From assembly GCA_033060915.1 (NCBI GenBank), contig CM065387.1, positions 44,099,501 through 44,163,500 of the forward strand: a stretch of DNA of 64,000 nucleotides, written 5' to 3'. This document shows, piece after piece, positions 26,416-38,668 of the stretch (the stretch's first letter is position 1; each line of letters opens with the position of its first letter). This DNA is from Euryodendron excelsum (lineage: Eukaryota; Streptophyta; Magnoliopsida; Ericales; Pentaphylacaceae). A model generated the notes under the pieces. That model saw only the letters and a program-made list of their open reading frames with translations. It searched no databases and was not told where the DNA came from. A program made the translations under genes and the position numbers.

Positions 26416-26779
26416 CTTTACCATCATGGAATGTGAAATAATAAGAGAACCATTTGAAAAGAGTTGAGTTGTGAAGAATTTAGAGTTTCTTCTTGTGTGC
26501 TCTGGACTTTGGCTCAACAGTCACCGGCGGCTGGGTAATGGATGTCATGGCATACATCATGGTTTGAATTCGAAGTCACAGTTAATTGTGACAACTGCGA
26601 CCTTGTTTGGTGGACAAGTAAGCCATTGACGACAAGCTGTCCCATTCAAATGTTTGTGGACCATGGCGGCTTATGAGAAAGGGATGATTAGCTTATAGAA
26701 AGAGAAGCTGCGACTGAAGTCATCAAATTTGTTGAAAAAGAGGGGGAAAAAAAAAACAACAAATCAATATTAGTTGGGT
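26416..26779. other. Unassigned upstream region of the reductase gene
   Basis: No supported feature. It is somewhat less AT-rich than its surroundings, with no long open frame. Confidence 0.4.
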
Positions 26780-27168
26780 GTGTCTTGTATTTTGTCGGCA
26801 TAAAATTTTGAGAGTTTGGAACATGGGTCTGGATAGAATGGTGGTGTTCATAATTCACCTGGGATTCAATTTGTGCAATGTGTTATTTATTGTATAGAGA
26901 CTAGAATTTTCTAAGGTTTGCTGATAGTATTCTAGGATTTGAGAGAATGCAAGACTGAAAAGATTTGTAGAGATGTGAGCGAGATACAGCAAAAATACTT
27001 ATGAGTGGAGAAGTGGGTGTAGTTTCAAGGCTACGGACAATGGGATGGGCTGGAAAGCTGGAATTACTTCGAGACAGGGTCACCTTGGAATAGGAGAACA
27101 AATATTATTTCAGAGCTTAAATATTGGAATCGATTTTTCAATTTTTGAATTATCGCATACGCAGGTAC
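26780..27168. repeat. Unknown duplicated segment, copy A (empty site)
   Basis: It matches 28837-29063 plus 31158-31322 (copy B). Shared blocks include TTGTCGG..TAAAATTTTGAGA, ATAGAATG.TGGTGTTCATA and GCTTCGAGACA-like text. At 26982-26987 copy A has CAAAAATACT, where copy B has the Copia-type LTR between two AAAAA tracts. No coding function is recognised. Confidence 0.8.
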
Positions 27169-28836
27169 AAAGCTTGGATTTTGCCTTGGGCCAAGGTAGA
27201 TTTAATAAGCATGGTACAAGGTAAAGACAAGGTAAATTTAATATATATATATATATATATAAATCACCTATTCGGACTTGAGAATTGAGATATTCTAGGA
27301 AAATATCACAAAAAAGTATTTTTTTTAATATATGTTTAGCGATTTATTAACTAAGGTGACATTTAGCAATTTATTAACTAAGGTGACACTTGCTAACACT
27401 TCATATCATAGAATTTAAACTATGTTTGTCTAGATGAAATGAAGAATATCCTTCGTCCCCATTCCTCAATTAATTGGGCACAAAAAATTATGGACCATAA
27501 GCCACGTAAAAAATAAAAATGGATCAGAATGTGGATTACATGTTGCGGGAGGCATTTCACTACTTTAATTTTATTGGGCCTTGGTCTATACAATATATGT
27601 AAAATGCTATTGTTACATAAAATTTTGTCACCATAAATCACTTAGCATGTGTCTTGTATAATATGTTTCTTGTATTTTGGTCTATATAATATACAATGGA
27701 TGGTGCTATACAAAAAAAAAAAAAAAAATCATTCTGAAATGCTCTACGTGTACACTGCCACGTCATGTAAAAATAAAATTAAAAAGTAATTTTTAACAAG
27801 AGATGAGTCCTAGAAACAATCGCAATTGTCCCCCGCTCGTCAAATAATATGCAACACATTAACTAGGTTCATGACAATTGGTGGGGTGTTGTGGGGTTGA
27901 ATTAATGGAACAACTGCATTTTTCTTCACAGGAAACCGAGGAGCCACGAATTTTTTTTTGTTTTCTTGCTGAGCCGAAGAGCCATGAACTTCCAAAATTT
28001 AACGAGTAACAATTATCTCAACCCACTTCTCATTTTTCCGGTGAAACCCAATATTCCCTTGGCATCACTCCGGCGACCACAACCCATATTCCGTTGGCTT
28101 TGATTCGACGAACACACCCACTTTCCATGTTTTCCGATGACACCCAATATTCTGTTGACGTTGCTCCAGCAACCACAAAAGGAATCAAATCCCTTCCGAT
28201 GAAAACCAATAATCCGTTGACATTGCTCCGGCGAAAAGAAACCAGAGCTTGTTCTCTTTGAGTGTGAGTCTCACTTGGCAAGACACAAATACCTTGTTCA
28301 TCCGGTACATAATTTTTCCAACAAACTATTCCTTATTAAATCATATTCACACCAAATCCTACTGAAAGCTAACAAATCGAAAAGCCATTTAAGAAGGGAG
28401 TCATATTCTGTAATACGCCTAATCTAATCATTAAAGTTTATTATAAGCATAAATTATACTTAAATTCAGATCTGGATATTATCATAAAATTCTCCAAAGG
28501 TAGACCCATTATGATTCCCAACCTATGCAAGAAAAACGTTAAGAATGATGGTGAACAATCATACAAGTGATATCGGAAAGAAAATATAACGATGGAGAGG
28601 CAATGGAGGAATTCCTGTATCATGGCTTTTCTTGCGATGGCGTCGGCCGAACGGCGGCCTTGGTTATAGGGATTTCACATCCCCAGACGTAGGAGGGAAG
28701 ATAAAAGAAAATAGGAAAGGGCATTTTTGTCCCAATGCATTTGTGCCATGTTTACTGCCACGTCAGTGTACATGTCATTTTGGCCATTTTTTCTGTTAAG
28801 GTTTTCCGAAAGAGTAACATTTTTCATATATAATAT
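27169..28836. other. Spacer between the two copies, with an imperfect short repeat
   Basis: AT-rich; an AT microsatellite lies at 27240-27261. At 28036-28240 a phrase like CCGATGA.ACCCAATATTC.GTTGAC.TTGCTCCGGCGA recurs three to four times at uneven spacing. A minus-strand frame (28030-28281) therefore shows EYWVSSEN and EYWVSPEK twice. This could be a captured gene fragment, but no family is recognised. Confidence 0.45.
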
Positions 28837-29063
28837 GTGTCTTATATTTTGTCGGCGTAAAATTTTGAGATTTTATATTTGGTTTGGATAGAATGATGGT
28901 GTTCATAATTCACATGGATTTAATTTGTGCAGTGTTTTATTTATTGTATAGGGTCAAAGATTTCTAAGCTTTGTTGATATTAAGGAACTCGTTGGTTTTC
29001 TAGCATTTGAGGCATAGCAAGATTGAGAAAGTTTATAGAGATGTAAGCGAGAGAAATGAAAAA

Positions 29064-31152
29064 TGTTGATTCAATGTTGACCTTGTTGACTCAAGGTTGA
29101 TTCTCATGTTGATTTTGATGATAACTACACCTTGTGTTATTTTATTAATGAATTTACTTAATGTGCAGATTAACAAAGTTCATAATTTAGACTTAAAGTT
29201 TAATTTTAAGTTTGATACATGTCAAAGAAAATGTACAACGAATTCAAAGAACAAGCAATGAGTTCAAGAGTTATGCAATGAACCAAACAGAGGAGTGATG
29301 CATATCTCCTCTTCAAACAAATGTTCTACATTCGAAGAGATTGAAGGTGTTCAAATGAAATTTTCATCAAAGTATGCATAAACTCAATGAAGACTGATTT
29401 GCATTCAAGATAGATTGAAAACTTCATCAGTTTGTGCAATGATCAATTAGAGATGAATTGATTGTTGAAGATATTGAAAAAGGTCAAGAGAAAAGTTCAT
29501 TGTGTATGCAAAGTTTTAGTTCCAACTTAAATGATTGAAGTTGTTTGAGAAGAAGACTCACAATGATTGTCTGATTTCTAAATTGAATCCAAGTGAAGAA
29601 TTCTTCCACAATATAAAGAATCAATGAAGACTAGATGTATGAAGAGATTTCATCAAGCCTGTAAAAGTCTCATTGAAGTGATTTTAAAGAAGAAAGAAGA
29701 ATTGCTAGCAAAGAGAAGAAATCAGAAATGAAGCATTGTGAAGCTCTACATAATCAAGGAAGCTTGATATTGAAGGAGATGTTCTACAATAAAAGAGAAA
29801 GCTTTGCAAATGAAGAAGAAAAGATGAACATTGATCTAATGAAACTTTGACAGTTTGAAAGTCAAGAGAAGATGAATGTCAAATGATTAATTCAATCCAA
29901 ATTGAATAGAAGTTAACTTTGATGAGTTAAAAAAATTTGATTGATCATCATACCCCAAAGAAATACTCCTTGAAGATCTTATACCAGTGCTGAGATGAGC
30001 TGGATCATTAGAAGTCAGAAAGCAGGTTTTTGGGCAATGAGTGAACTTATGGAAACAATGAGTCACCTCTTGATCACATAAGTAAAAGGTCTGAAGACAA
30101 AATGATTAATGAGCGGACTCATGAAAAATGAAGAGTCGTCTCTTGATCATAGAAGCAAAAAGCTTGGAGACCAAGTAGATAATGAGTGGACTCATTGTAA
30201 TGAAGAGTCGCCTCATGGAGACAAACGCAAAGGCTTGAAGATGACATGATTAATGAGCGGACTCATGAAAATGAAGAGTCGCCTAATGACAACAGAAGTA
30301 AAAGGCTGAAGATTGAATAAATAAAGAGGAGACTCCCGAAGATGAAGAGTCGCCTCATGACAGTAGAAGCTAAAGATGTGAAGATAGAATGAACAAGGAG
30401 TCGCCTCATTGATATGAAGAGCGGACTCATAAAGTCAATGAACAACATCTGGTAAATGCAGAAGCAGAAAGTGTCGACTCCACAAACATGGAGCCAACTC
30501 CTTGGATATAATGGCTATTTTTCTTAACGTTATAACAGACTGGACGTGCATTAATGATGCCCAACAACCTCTAACGGATGGAATCAATACAGGGGTTTAT
30601 ATACAAGCTTCCAGCTGCATTTATACAAGGGATAAGAGACAAAAACAAGATTCAACTGATTAATTCACTGATATACTCTGATATTCTTCCTGTCTTCTTC
30701 TTGTGAGCTCTAATTGTAAAATCTACTCTTGCTAGAGAGTGTGTTAGTTACTTGTACACTTGTAATTGAGAGTTTGAGAGTTCTCTTTTGAAAGCAAAAC
30801 TCTTGGAAGTTTGAGTGGAGCTTGGACAAAACCACTTGGTGATTGAAGAACTCGGTAAGGAGTTCTTGTGTATAGTGAGCTGAGCACTTTGTCAATCAGT
30901 AGCTCATTTGTAATAGGTGATTACATAGTGGAACAAGACTTCAAGGAGGTTTTGGAGTGAGGACGTAGACCACGGGTTGTGGTTGAACCTTGGTAAATCT
31001 ATGTGTTCTTTCTTATGCTCTGTTTTCTTTCTTTTCTCTGATTATATATTTTTGCATATAGATTGATCACTGTTACATTGGTTAGATTAATTTTAATTAA
31101 TTTTTGAAAAATCCAATTCACCCCCCCTCTTGGGTTGCCTTTTGAACCAACA
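29064..31152 (+). mobile_element. Copia-type solo LTR, 2089 bp
   Basis: It starts TGTTGATTCAA and ends TTGAACCAACA, an 11-bp inverted terminal match with one mismatch. AAAAA lies on each side (29059-29063 and 31153-31157). The ending with ATTCACCCCCCC and TTGGG is common in plant Copia LTRs. A TATA-like TTATATAC occurs near 30596. No Copia genes are present. The uninserted sister copy at 26780-27168 confirms the borders. Confidence 0.93.
30030..30440 (+). repeat. Imperfect tandem repeat with GAGCGGACTC / GAGTCGCCTC motifs
   Basis: About six units of roughly 60-70 bp each contain ATGAGCGGACTCAT-like and AAGAGTCGCCTCATG-like phrases. It lies upstream of the TATA-like sequence of the Copia-type LTR, where enhancer repeats are often found in LTRs. 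Confidence 0.7.
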
Positions 31153-31517
31153 AAAAATACTGGTAAGTGGAGAAATTGTTGTAGTCTGAGGGCTTGTGAC
31201 ACTGATGAGCTGGGAAGTTGGAATTGCTTCGAGACAATGTTATCTTTGAGCAAGAGAACAAAAATTATTTTGGAGCTTAGATATTGGTCTAGGTTTTTTA
31301 GGTTTCCTATTGTCTCATACCTATAATTTTTGTAATTTATAATGAATTTTTTCCTTGCTTGTGAATGTAGGTAGGTTTGTGTTAAATCACAGAAATTTTG
31401 TGCATTTTCTATGTGTGCCCCTATGCAAATTATAGGTGTGCTTCTATGTGAGCTAATGTGAGTTTAATCCTAACATGTTCTACTTGATAATTAGACTTGG
31501 AAGGTAGAAAATGTTAT

Positions 31518-31622
31518 CATTAGCCGCATCTGTTTAACCGTTGCCAATTGATACATTACACTTCAGTTGGGGTGTAATGTGTACTACATCAGTAGACGCC
31601 TATTGGACAGGCGCAACTAATG
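31518..31622. repeat. Foldback element, 105 bp
   Basis: The ends are CATTAGCCGCATCTGT and, inverted, CATTAGTTGCGCCTGT. The centre is ACATTACAC..GTGTAATGT. The whole stretch can fold into one imperfect hairpin with arms of about 45-50 nt and a loop of about 10. It looks like a small MITE. No target duplication was identified. Confidence 0.6.
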
Positions 31623-32814
31623 CTAGAGGAACCTTTAAAATGTATTCACCAAATATTCAACATGAGAAAAGGAACCGTTTTATCCATTAGTGTATTCATC
31701 TTCTAAGTAACTTTGAATTAATTGTGATGCACTTGTGCTATATCAAGAAACTTGTTCTGGTAGAAGATTGTTTCAATGTTTTGTGTTTTTGAGATGGTTG
31801 TTTGGAGTATCTTCCTAACGTCTTTTCTTTGTTATCCCATGCTAGTTTTAGAGGTGTATCTTGCTTTTTTGGGTTGTCTGGTTCCTTGTTACTTAGCAAT
31901 CACAATTCACAAATTACAGAAATTGCTTGCTCACTCATCTTTAAATATATAGAATAGTGGAAGCAATGGATCTTCTAGCTACTTAATTGCATAATGAATT
32001 TTGAGCATTGCACATGCAAATTGACTGTTATTTTCTGCTATAATCTTCTTTGTTGCATATGCAAACAAAATCACAATACTATTTTCACTTTCGAGAGATT
32101 GTTTTATTCATGCTATGTTTGGAAGTCAGATATATCAAGAGAAAAGAAAATGAAAAGAAAAAATAGAGGGAAAAGAAAATGAAATGAGATTTTGAATCCT
32201 TATTTATTTTTTATGTTGTTTTATCCTTTAATTTTTTTAACAACCAACTATACAATATAATTTCATATACTTTTTTCTTTCCAAGCTTTCTTTTTTTCTC
32301 ACCAAATTCTTGATCCAACTACAACATTAATATATCATTACATATGAAAATTACTCTTCCCAACTCTCATTTGTCAAGAAAGATGTTGTCTAATTAGACC
32401 AACAATTATAATTGTATAGAAAAGCTCTATCGTACACTGGTAGGCATAGCATTTTAAAGAGTAGGGTGGGAGTTTGATTCTTATGTATTGCTATTAAATG
32501 GGACTAAAAATGAAAATGGCAAATGACTTTCGAAGCTCCAAAAAGCGGAAACAAATGACGAAAAGTGATTTCAAATTCATTGAACCCCATAGGGTTTGGA
32601 CATTACTGCTTGCAAGGCCAGGCTCCACGCCCAGTGGGCTGGATTGCAACAGGGTCAAACCAGAATCTTCATTCAAGGAGCTGTCATTACCAAATAATTG
32701 ATAGAATGCCGTACCTAGGAACAATGGCAGGAAAAGATTTGTTTCCCTTCCGTGATTAATACTAGAAAAGAAAAAAAGGGGGGCGGTGGGGGAAGCTAAT
32801 TAATTTCGACTACG
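31623..32814. other. 3' flank of polygalacturonase 1
   Basis: AT-rich, with no gene. The part from about 32,600 (GCTTGCAAGGCCAGGCTCCA) matches the 3' flank of the second polygalacturonase near 40,290, so the tandem duplication includes this flank. Confidence 0.55.
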
Positions 32815-35179
32815 CTACAAACAACTAGTGGGTTCAACAAATCCAGAAACAGTTCCTCCGGCATTGGCGCAAGATGCTTGAGCTGGTTGATTCTTGTAAG
32901 TGAGCTTTACATCTTCTAATCGTATCCCATTGCATGGATGTGCTTTGCTGCACTCAAATTTCATTGCAACTTCTGTTGCCGATGTTCCATGAATATCCTG
33001 GTATGCAACGTCGCTGATTTTTACACCAGAGACCTGCCAAAAATTGATAAGGGAAAACAAAGAGTCATATTCTCAGTATTATTGGGGTATGAAGCAAGGT
33101 GCAATTTTCTTGCTGTGATAAAATCATCTAGAACTGGGTGTTTGGTCAACCAAACGACACAGCCTTAGCAAATTCTACATGGGCTCATTGTATATACAAG
33201 GTTCATTTTAGCCCAATCGTGTTGTTGTTTTGCATCCAATAGAAAGAACCCAAAGGTCCGGGACAAAAATGTCTTATAGGTCATTAAGTCAAACAAAAAT
33301 AGAAAAGATATTCAGATCTTTTTACTTAAAAAAAAATTTATTATAATAGTTTTAAATTATAAAATTGTCACTATCACATTATTTTGGTGCAAGATTAGTA
33401 TAAAATTTTTGTAAAAATAGCATTTTACTGAAGTAAAACTTGTGATTCTAGGTACAACTTCTATGTATTTGGTAGGTCTCCTGTTGAATAACTTATATAT
33501 GATGAGGGTAGTTAGTATTACCGTACAACTGAATATTTGTCTCTATTTACCGAAGCGTTATTCTTTACTATGTTTATAAAAAATTAACGAACTAACTAAT
33601 GCAAGAGAAATATTGATTTTTCTTATACCTGACCAGGGCAACCTTTGTTGTTGGGGCAGTAGTTTTGGTCAATTACAATGGGATTTTGGACATTAACCAT
33701 AACGAGATGTTGGAAAAGGACACCCCTTACAAATCCATTGCTGGGTCTACCCCATGTCTTTATTCTTACACCATTCTGTGTACCCGTAAAGGTAACGGTC
33801 TTCACTGTCACATTCTGCACACCAGGCTCTTGCAATTCCTTCCCTAGACTCCCAATGCTGCACCAAAGGAACACAAATGCCCTCATATATAAGCAATACA
33901 TACATATATATATATATAAGTATAGTTGTTACCTGATGCCATGGCCAGGGCCACAAGCCATATTCTCAATCCATAGGAAGGTAGTGCCTGCACCGACCGA
34001 GACACAGTCGTCGCCTGTACTGATCTTGGAGTTTAAGATGGTGACCCCTGAGGATAATTGCACGTGAATGCCATCTGTGTTTGGGCTGTTGCCTGAGGCC
34101 GATACCTTCACTCCTTGCAGCTTCACATTGTGGCAGCCGTTGATCACAATGTGAAACATTTGGCTGTTTAGAGAAGTTAATCCATTGATCAAGATGTTGT
34201 TCGAGTTCGTAAAACCCAGTGTCTGCACATGTAAGTGAGAACCTCAATATAGGTATATATATTGCTTCAAAAATAGAGATTTAATAGGCTGGTGCAACCT
34301 AGGCTAAAATGAAAGCTACAAGATATCACAAAAGCAAAGGGTGTCATTTTCAAATCCTAACAATATTTAAAATCGCTTAACTAGCTACCCAACTTTGGAA
34401 ATTTCATTAGGCATGACCGTGTCAATGCACATACCCCAAAAAAATTATCCCATCTGTGGCTGCATGTCCACACCAAATTCACTTTTCTGTTTGCCTAACA
34501 AGAAATAGTAGGAAAATAAGAAGGAAAAAAAAACAATATAGTGCCTCACAACCATTGTTTCCCATTGGAAACCAGTCTCATCCCATAAGAACAACTAGTA
34601 TTGCCACCCTAGGAAAACTACAAGCTTTTGACAATTGGGTTGCCGTCATTATAAAAGGACATAACTACCCCATTCATTCACAGACTAATCCTGTCATTAT
34701 AAAAAGGACAATTTTGTCTTTTAACATACTGTGGCTCCACTGGGGCAATTCTTTCCGGAGGCCTTGCAAGCCCACAGACCAGTCCCTTGGCCGTCAAGGA
34801 TTCCACCAAGTATGGAAACTCCATTGACTCCCTCAAACAGAAGCCAGTTACCGGCATTTCCAATGGCGTTATAATCCAAGGGAGCCACGATAGTGCCGTC
34901 AATACGGATCGTGATAGCGCTGTTCTTGCATTGTCCTCCAAAGTTTGTTTTGCCAAGCAAGTACCTTCCCGGTGGCACGTAAATTGTAGCCGGCTGTGCC
35001 GAGCCACAAGCTGCCGCCCATGCACTCAGGAAGGACTTGGTTGAGTCAGTCTTGCCATCTGGTTTGGCTCCCAAATGCACTACATCATATGTTACTGGAA
35101 TAGCTGATGAGTAATAGAAGAACATGAAGAGAAGTGATGGAGCAACAAGAGAACCCATCTTGGTATTCATCATTTTCAT
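32815..35179 (-). CDS. Polygalacturonase 1 (GH28 pectinase)
   Basis: Four exons on the minus strand: 34730-35179, 33933-34222, 33629-33857 and 32815-33033. They join to 1,188 nt, 395 residues and stop, all with GT-AG introns. A hydrophobic signal peptide (about residues 8-25, [15 protein letters not shown]) is followed by [22 protein letters not shown]. All four GH28 motifs are intact: SPNTDG, GDDCVS, CGPGHGIS and VRIKTW. The enzyme hydrolyses alpha-1,4 bonds of polygalacturonan in the cell wall; endo or exo mode cannot be decided. The family has pollen, fruit and abscission members, and the site of expression is not shown here. The ATG at 35179 was chosen because it matches the start of the sister gene; the open frame runs upstream into the leader. 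It is a tandem duplicate of the gene at 40454-42674; exons 2-4 have the same lengths (290, 229, 219). Confidence 0.95.
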
Positions 35180-35182
35180 TTT

Positions 35183-35263
35183 AGAGAGAGAGAGAGAGAT
35201 AGAGAGAGGAAAAAGAGAATTTGGATGGTGAGGAGTTGAAGCGGTTTGAAGGGGTATTTGTAG
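35183..35263 (-). promoter_or_regulatory. Core promoter and GA leader of polygalacturonase 1
   Basis: The TATA position reads TACAAATACC (35253-35263, minus strand), where the sister gene has TATAAATACC. Downstream, AACCGCTTCAAC and TCTCTCTC are shared by both genes, and a GA/CT repeat lies just before the ATG. The T-to-C change would weaken the box. Confidence 0.6.
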
Positions 35264-35279
35264 AGGATTTGAATGCATG

Positions 35280-36419
35280 TTTTGGGTGGAATAAATGAAT
35301 AAAGAATGCTATAGTCCCGCCGAAATTGGGAGATTCCATGCTTCGCTTTTAATTGCTTTTTCAGTCATACTTACCAAAAATATGTCCTTTCGTTGGAACA
35401 AGATCTTTGCATTTATGATTTAGACGCAGTCTTTGGATAAAAAGTGAAACAACCTACTACCATTCTTCACACTTTTTTTTTTCTCATCCATACCATAACT
35501 TCTAAGTGGCAAATTATATAGGTACTTAACATTATATGGTTGGAATAAAGATCTCTATTTAATTAATTAAGTAGTTGGTAAGTCATTTAAATAAAAAATG
35601 AAGGGATGAGGTGTTGGCACGCCATTTGAAACAAAAAATATAGCGATATAAGGCCAACGCAATTGGAATTTAAGACTTTCTTAAAAAATAAATGAGTTTT
35701 TTTATATATTAAAAATTAATTTAATGTAAAATGATGTAATTTGGGTAACATATTTGATATGACATCATTTTGTTCATTGATTGATGAAATGAAAATTAAC
35801 ATACCACTTGTGGATTGAAACAACCTCAAACATAAGAGCATCTCCAAGGTCTCTAAAATAGCTAGTCAAAAGATATTTAAAATTGTTAAGAGAACCACTT
35901 TAGAGAGTCCTTTAGAGATGCTCTAAGGCTTAAACCTCCATTTATTATTTTAGTATTGATCCTTAGGTGAAATATGTGTAAGGCTGAAGCAATCTTGCTC
36001 AATTACGAGGTTTTTCAAGTCCCCCAAAACACTACTATAACAAAGTTATTCTATCCACACAGAATTTTCAAAGAATGATATAACTATTCGAGTCTTTTAA
36101 TTTTAAATCATAACACCTATTATTTTTGCTCATAATTTTAAAAATACAACTTTACATCAATATGACGGAGTTTCTATGAAAGAAGAATATTTAAGAATCA
36201 AAATTATAATTATAATAGGATAAACCTGAGCTCTTAGCAAGTGTACAAATATACATATATATATACACATAAATTGTTGATAACTCATAGCAAGGGTATG
36301 GAAGTGAATTACTTGGGAATGGACAAGAAAGGGAAGATACACGTACGTGGTTGCTTGAGAGAGACGGGAACTCAAAGTAGTTATAAACAAACAAATTAAA
36401 AGGGAAAGCACATAAAGCA
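35280..36419. other. Upstream region of polygalacturonase 1
   Basis: AT-rich, with no supported gene. A MITE-like stretch may lie at about 36025-36190 (TTCTATCCACACAGAATTTTC..TTTCTATGAAAGAAGAATA). An ORF shadow at 36157-36510 has no support. Confidence 0.4.
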
Positions 36420-36660
36420 TATGATCGTTAACGTGACATGGCAAACTTCTCAAAACACGTACCCCAGGTCCTTTTTTTCTGGTGTCATGTTCTTCATACA
36501 ATATACACATATAATGTATATGTATTTACGGCTCTTTTTCTGTTGCTTTAAGAGCAAGATCAACGCCTCTAGTCCCCTCCTATGGCCGCAATCTCCTTGT
36601 AACCTCATTTACCTTGACGTGTTAATTAAGTTACCAAAATATACTTCTCATTCCTATGGG
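36420..36660 (-). promoter_or_regulatory. Conserved distal upstream block of polygalacturonase 1
   Basis: It matches 43910-44165 upstream of polygalacturonase 2. Shared phrases are TAACGTGACAT.GCAAAC, TCTGGTGT.TATGTT, GCTTTAAGAGCAAGA / GCTTAAAGGGCAAGA and CCTTGTAACCTCATTTACCTTGA-like text. It lies about 1.25 kb before the start codon in both genes. It could be a conserved enhancer or simply unexpanded duplicate sequence. Confidence 0.5.
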
Positions 36661-36682
36661 TAAGTAAAAGGCATGCCAAGTT

Positions 36683-36684
<2 letters not shown>

Positions 36685-36758
<74 letters not shown>
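36685..36758. repeat. CT then AT microsatellite
   Basis: About 25 CT units followed directly by about 12 AT units. Confidence 0.95.
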
Positions 36759-36829
36759 GTAGCTCCATACCCGATAATAATGTGCTACATAAAAAAATTA
36801 ATTGGATATTAGTTTCAAAATTATTTTAC

Positions 36830-37020
36830 TAAAAGAAATGATATACAAACGAAATTTTTCACAGAATTTTGGTAAAGAATGTTGTGATCACTTTTTGTGA
36901 TCCTTTAAGTTCAAACCAAAACACGCTATTTTGATTTATAATTTCAAGAATACTTTTGGCATATCATTGTTCTGGAGCTTTTTATATAAAAATTCCACAA
37001 GAATAGCAATTTTCAATAAA
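36830..37020. repeat. MITE-like AT-rich repeat
   Basis: The ends resemble the repeats at 25515 and 26245: GAAATGATATACAAACGAAATTTT at the left (shortened here) and the inverse ATATAAAAATTCCACAAGAATAGC-type text at the right. Borders are not exact. Confidence 0.4.
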
Positions 37021-38415
37021 AATTTAAGGCAAAGATGGGTTATTTTCTGTAAGAAGTAATAAACTTGATCTATCTTCCTTGAATTTGTCGAAATAGAATG
37101 GTTTTCAAGCACAAAGAATGTAAATTGAAATTTACAATCAGTTAAGGGACATTGTTTTGAGAGTGCAGGTAAAGCTATACTAAGCAGACAAATAAATAAT
37201 CACATGAAATTTCATGTGTATTTTAAGTTGAATACACACAACAATGATTCAATGCATCCGGAAATTCCTTGTTCAATCTCTTGGACATCACACTAATTTC
37301 CCTGAGGTGATTTCGAGCATGCTTGGTTGGCTAGCTTCTCATGCCTCCAAGGGACCAAGTGGCAGCAATTGATTTGTAGCTTCGGCTAGAAAATTCATCA
37401 ATCAAAGCTAGCCAGATGGACCAATAATAGGCACATGTTAGCATGCATCGACAACGTTATCACTATTTAACTTAATCTTGGTTAAAGTAGTGACCATAGA
37501 TATTTCATGATAGTATTAACATAATCTTACTTCAATTTAACAAACAAGCAGATTATGAATTATAATCCTATCATGAACTACCTCTAGTCTAAGGATAATA
37601 ATTTTGGTATTTGTGTGAGCAAAGGTTGTACACTTTAACCATCATCTGTCGAGTGCATGAATTTGATTAATGTGCTAATGTTAATAAGGCACTAGAAAAT
37701 TATCGGCAGATTAGGTCAATGTGGTAGTTTCAGAGGATTGTGATGCGCCTCCAGTGGATGTTCTACCATTTATGCTTTTGTTTAAAAGACTAGCTTACAA
37801 ATTAAATCTAATGAAAATAGCAACCATGTGAAGTAATATTTTAGCTGGTGGTTATAATGGATACTCCATTTTTCCAATTGCATCTCCTCCTTTATTGCGA
37901 AGTGCACATAGTTGAATTCTCCTGACTATAGCTATTTTGTCTGTAACCTATTCAATTGACTTATAACATACATCTTAAAATTATTGGCATGAAATCTATA
38001 GGCATGCATAAATATAGATAGATAATCACTGTTGGAATTTGGATTATATCAAGAAAATCAACACAAGACCAGACCCATGCCCACAGGAACTTCACATTCA
38101 TAAAGTTGCTTCCCACATATGGAATTGAACCTTTTTTTCTCTCCCTATTTTAAATATTATCCTTTTAGGTGTTCAATTCCATTTTGAAAACACTTCTACA
38201 AAATAGAGGGAAAAGTGAATTCTGCGTACAGACATGGCTGATCTAACCCATATCTTGATTCTGTGTCTTTTATGCACAAAGAAGCAGTTTGAATGTCGGC
38301 CTTGTTTCCAGGACCCTTTGTTTTAGGCAGTTTTTATTAGTATAGGTTTCATGTGATTTATGTTGACCAACCATCACAATTATATAGACATATGCTATAT
38401 GAACACATCCAACTG
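37021..38415. other. Distal part of the polygalacturonase duplication and spacer
   Basis: Short blocks match the far upstream side of gene 2: GGAAATTCCTTGTTCAAT (about 37260) with 45112, CTTCTC.TGCCTCCAAG.GACCAAGTGGCAG (about 37337) with 44685, and CCATGTGAAG (about 37825) with 45171. The duplication therefore reaches at least 37.8 kb. No gene is seen. Confidence 0.55.
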
Positions 38416-38668
38416 TGCTCTCGAGGGCTAGCTCAGATGGCGTACACACATGCCTTAGGATCTAGAACCGTGGATGCGTCGAAGATTCGTGTCCCGGCAA
38501 TGACACCGAATTTGTAGTTCGATCTTCGGCAACACTTTCAACATTGTGGCGGTCCTGAGTTGGCCTGAGCTTAACCTAAAGCTGGTGAATTGGAGAGTCT
38601 AAGGGTGGGTCCAAAGGGCCCCTGTCTTGAGTTGATTCTCTTACGTCATAAAAAAAAAAAGAAAAAAA
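38416..38668 (+). mobile_element. tRNA-derived SINE, about 250 bp
   Basis: The head has an RNA polymerase III A box (GGCTAGCTCAGATGG, about 38426) and a B-box-like AGATTCGTGTCCC (about 38482). A tRNA-unrelated body follows, then an A-rich tail (38650-38668). CCAACT occurs just before the head (38408) and just after the tail (38670), a possible short target duplication. It lies between the two polygalacturonase genes. Confidence 0.82.

Larger units (their letters stand above)
28837..31322. repeat. Unknown duplicated segment, copy B, split by a solo LTR
   Basis: This is the second copy of 26780-27168. The left part is 28837-29063 and the right part 31158-31322, with the LTR at 29064-31152 between them. 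Divergence from copy A is visible, with several small indels. Confidence 0.78.

Noticed and set aside
32427..32500. Second SINE (B-box-like GGTGGGAGTTTGATTC)
   Set aside because: No matching A box at the right distance and no A tail could be found.
35180..35278. Upstream start for polygalacturonase 1 (33 extra codons)
   Set aside because: It would begin upstream of the core promoter, and the sister gene has no such extension.
38416..38490. Functional tRNA gene
   Set aside because: It has A and B boxes but no cloverleaf, and it is followed by a SINE body and A tail.
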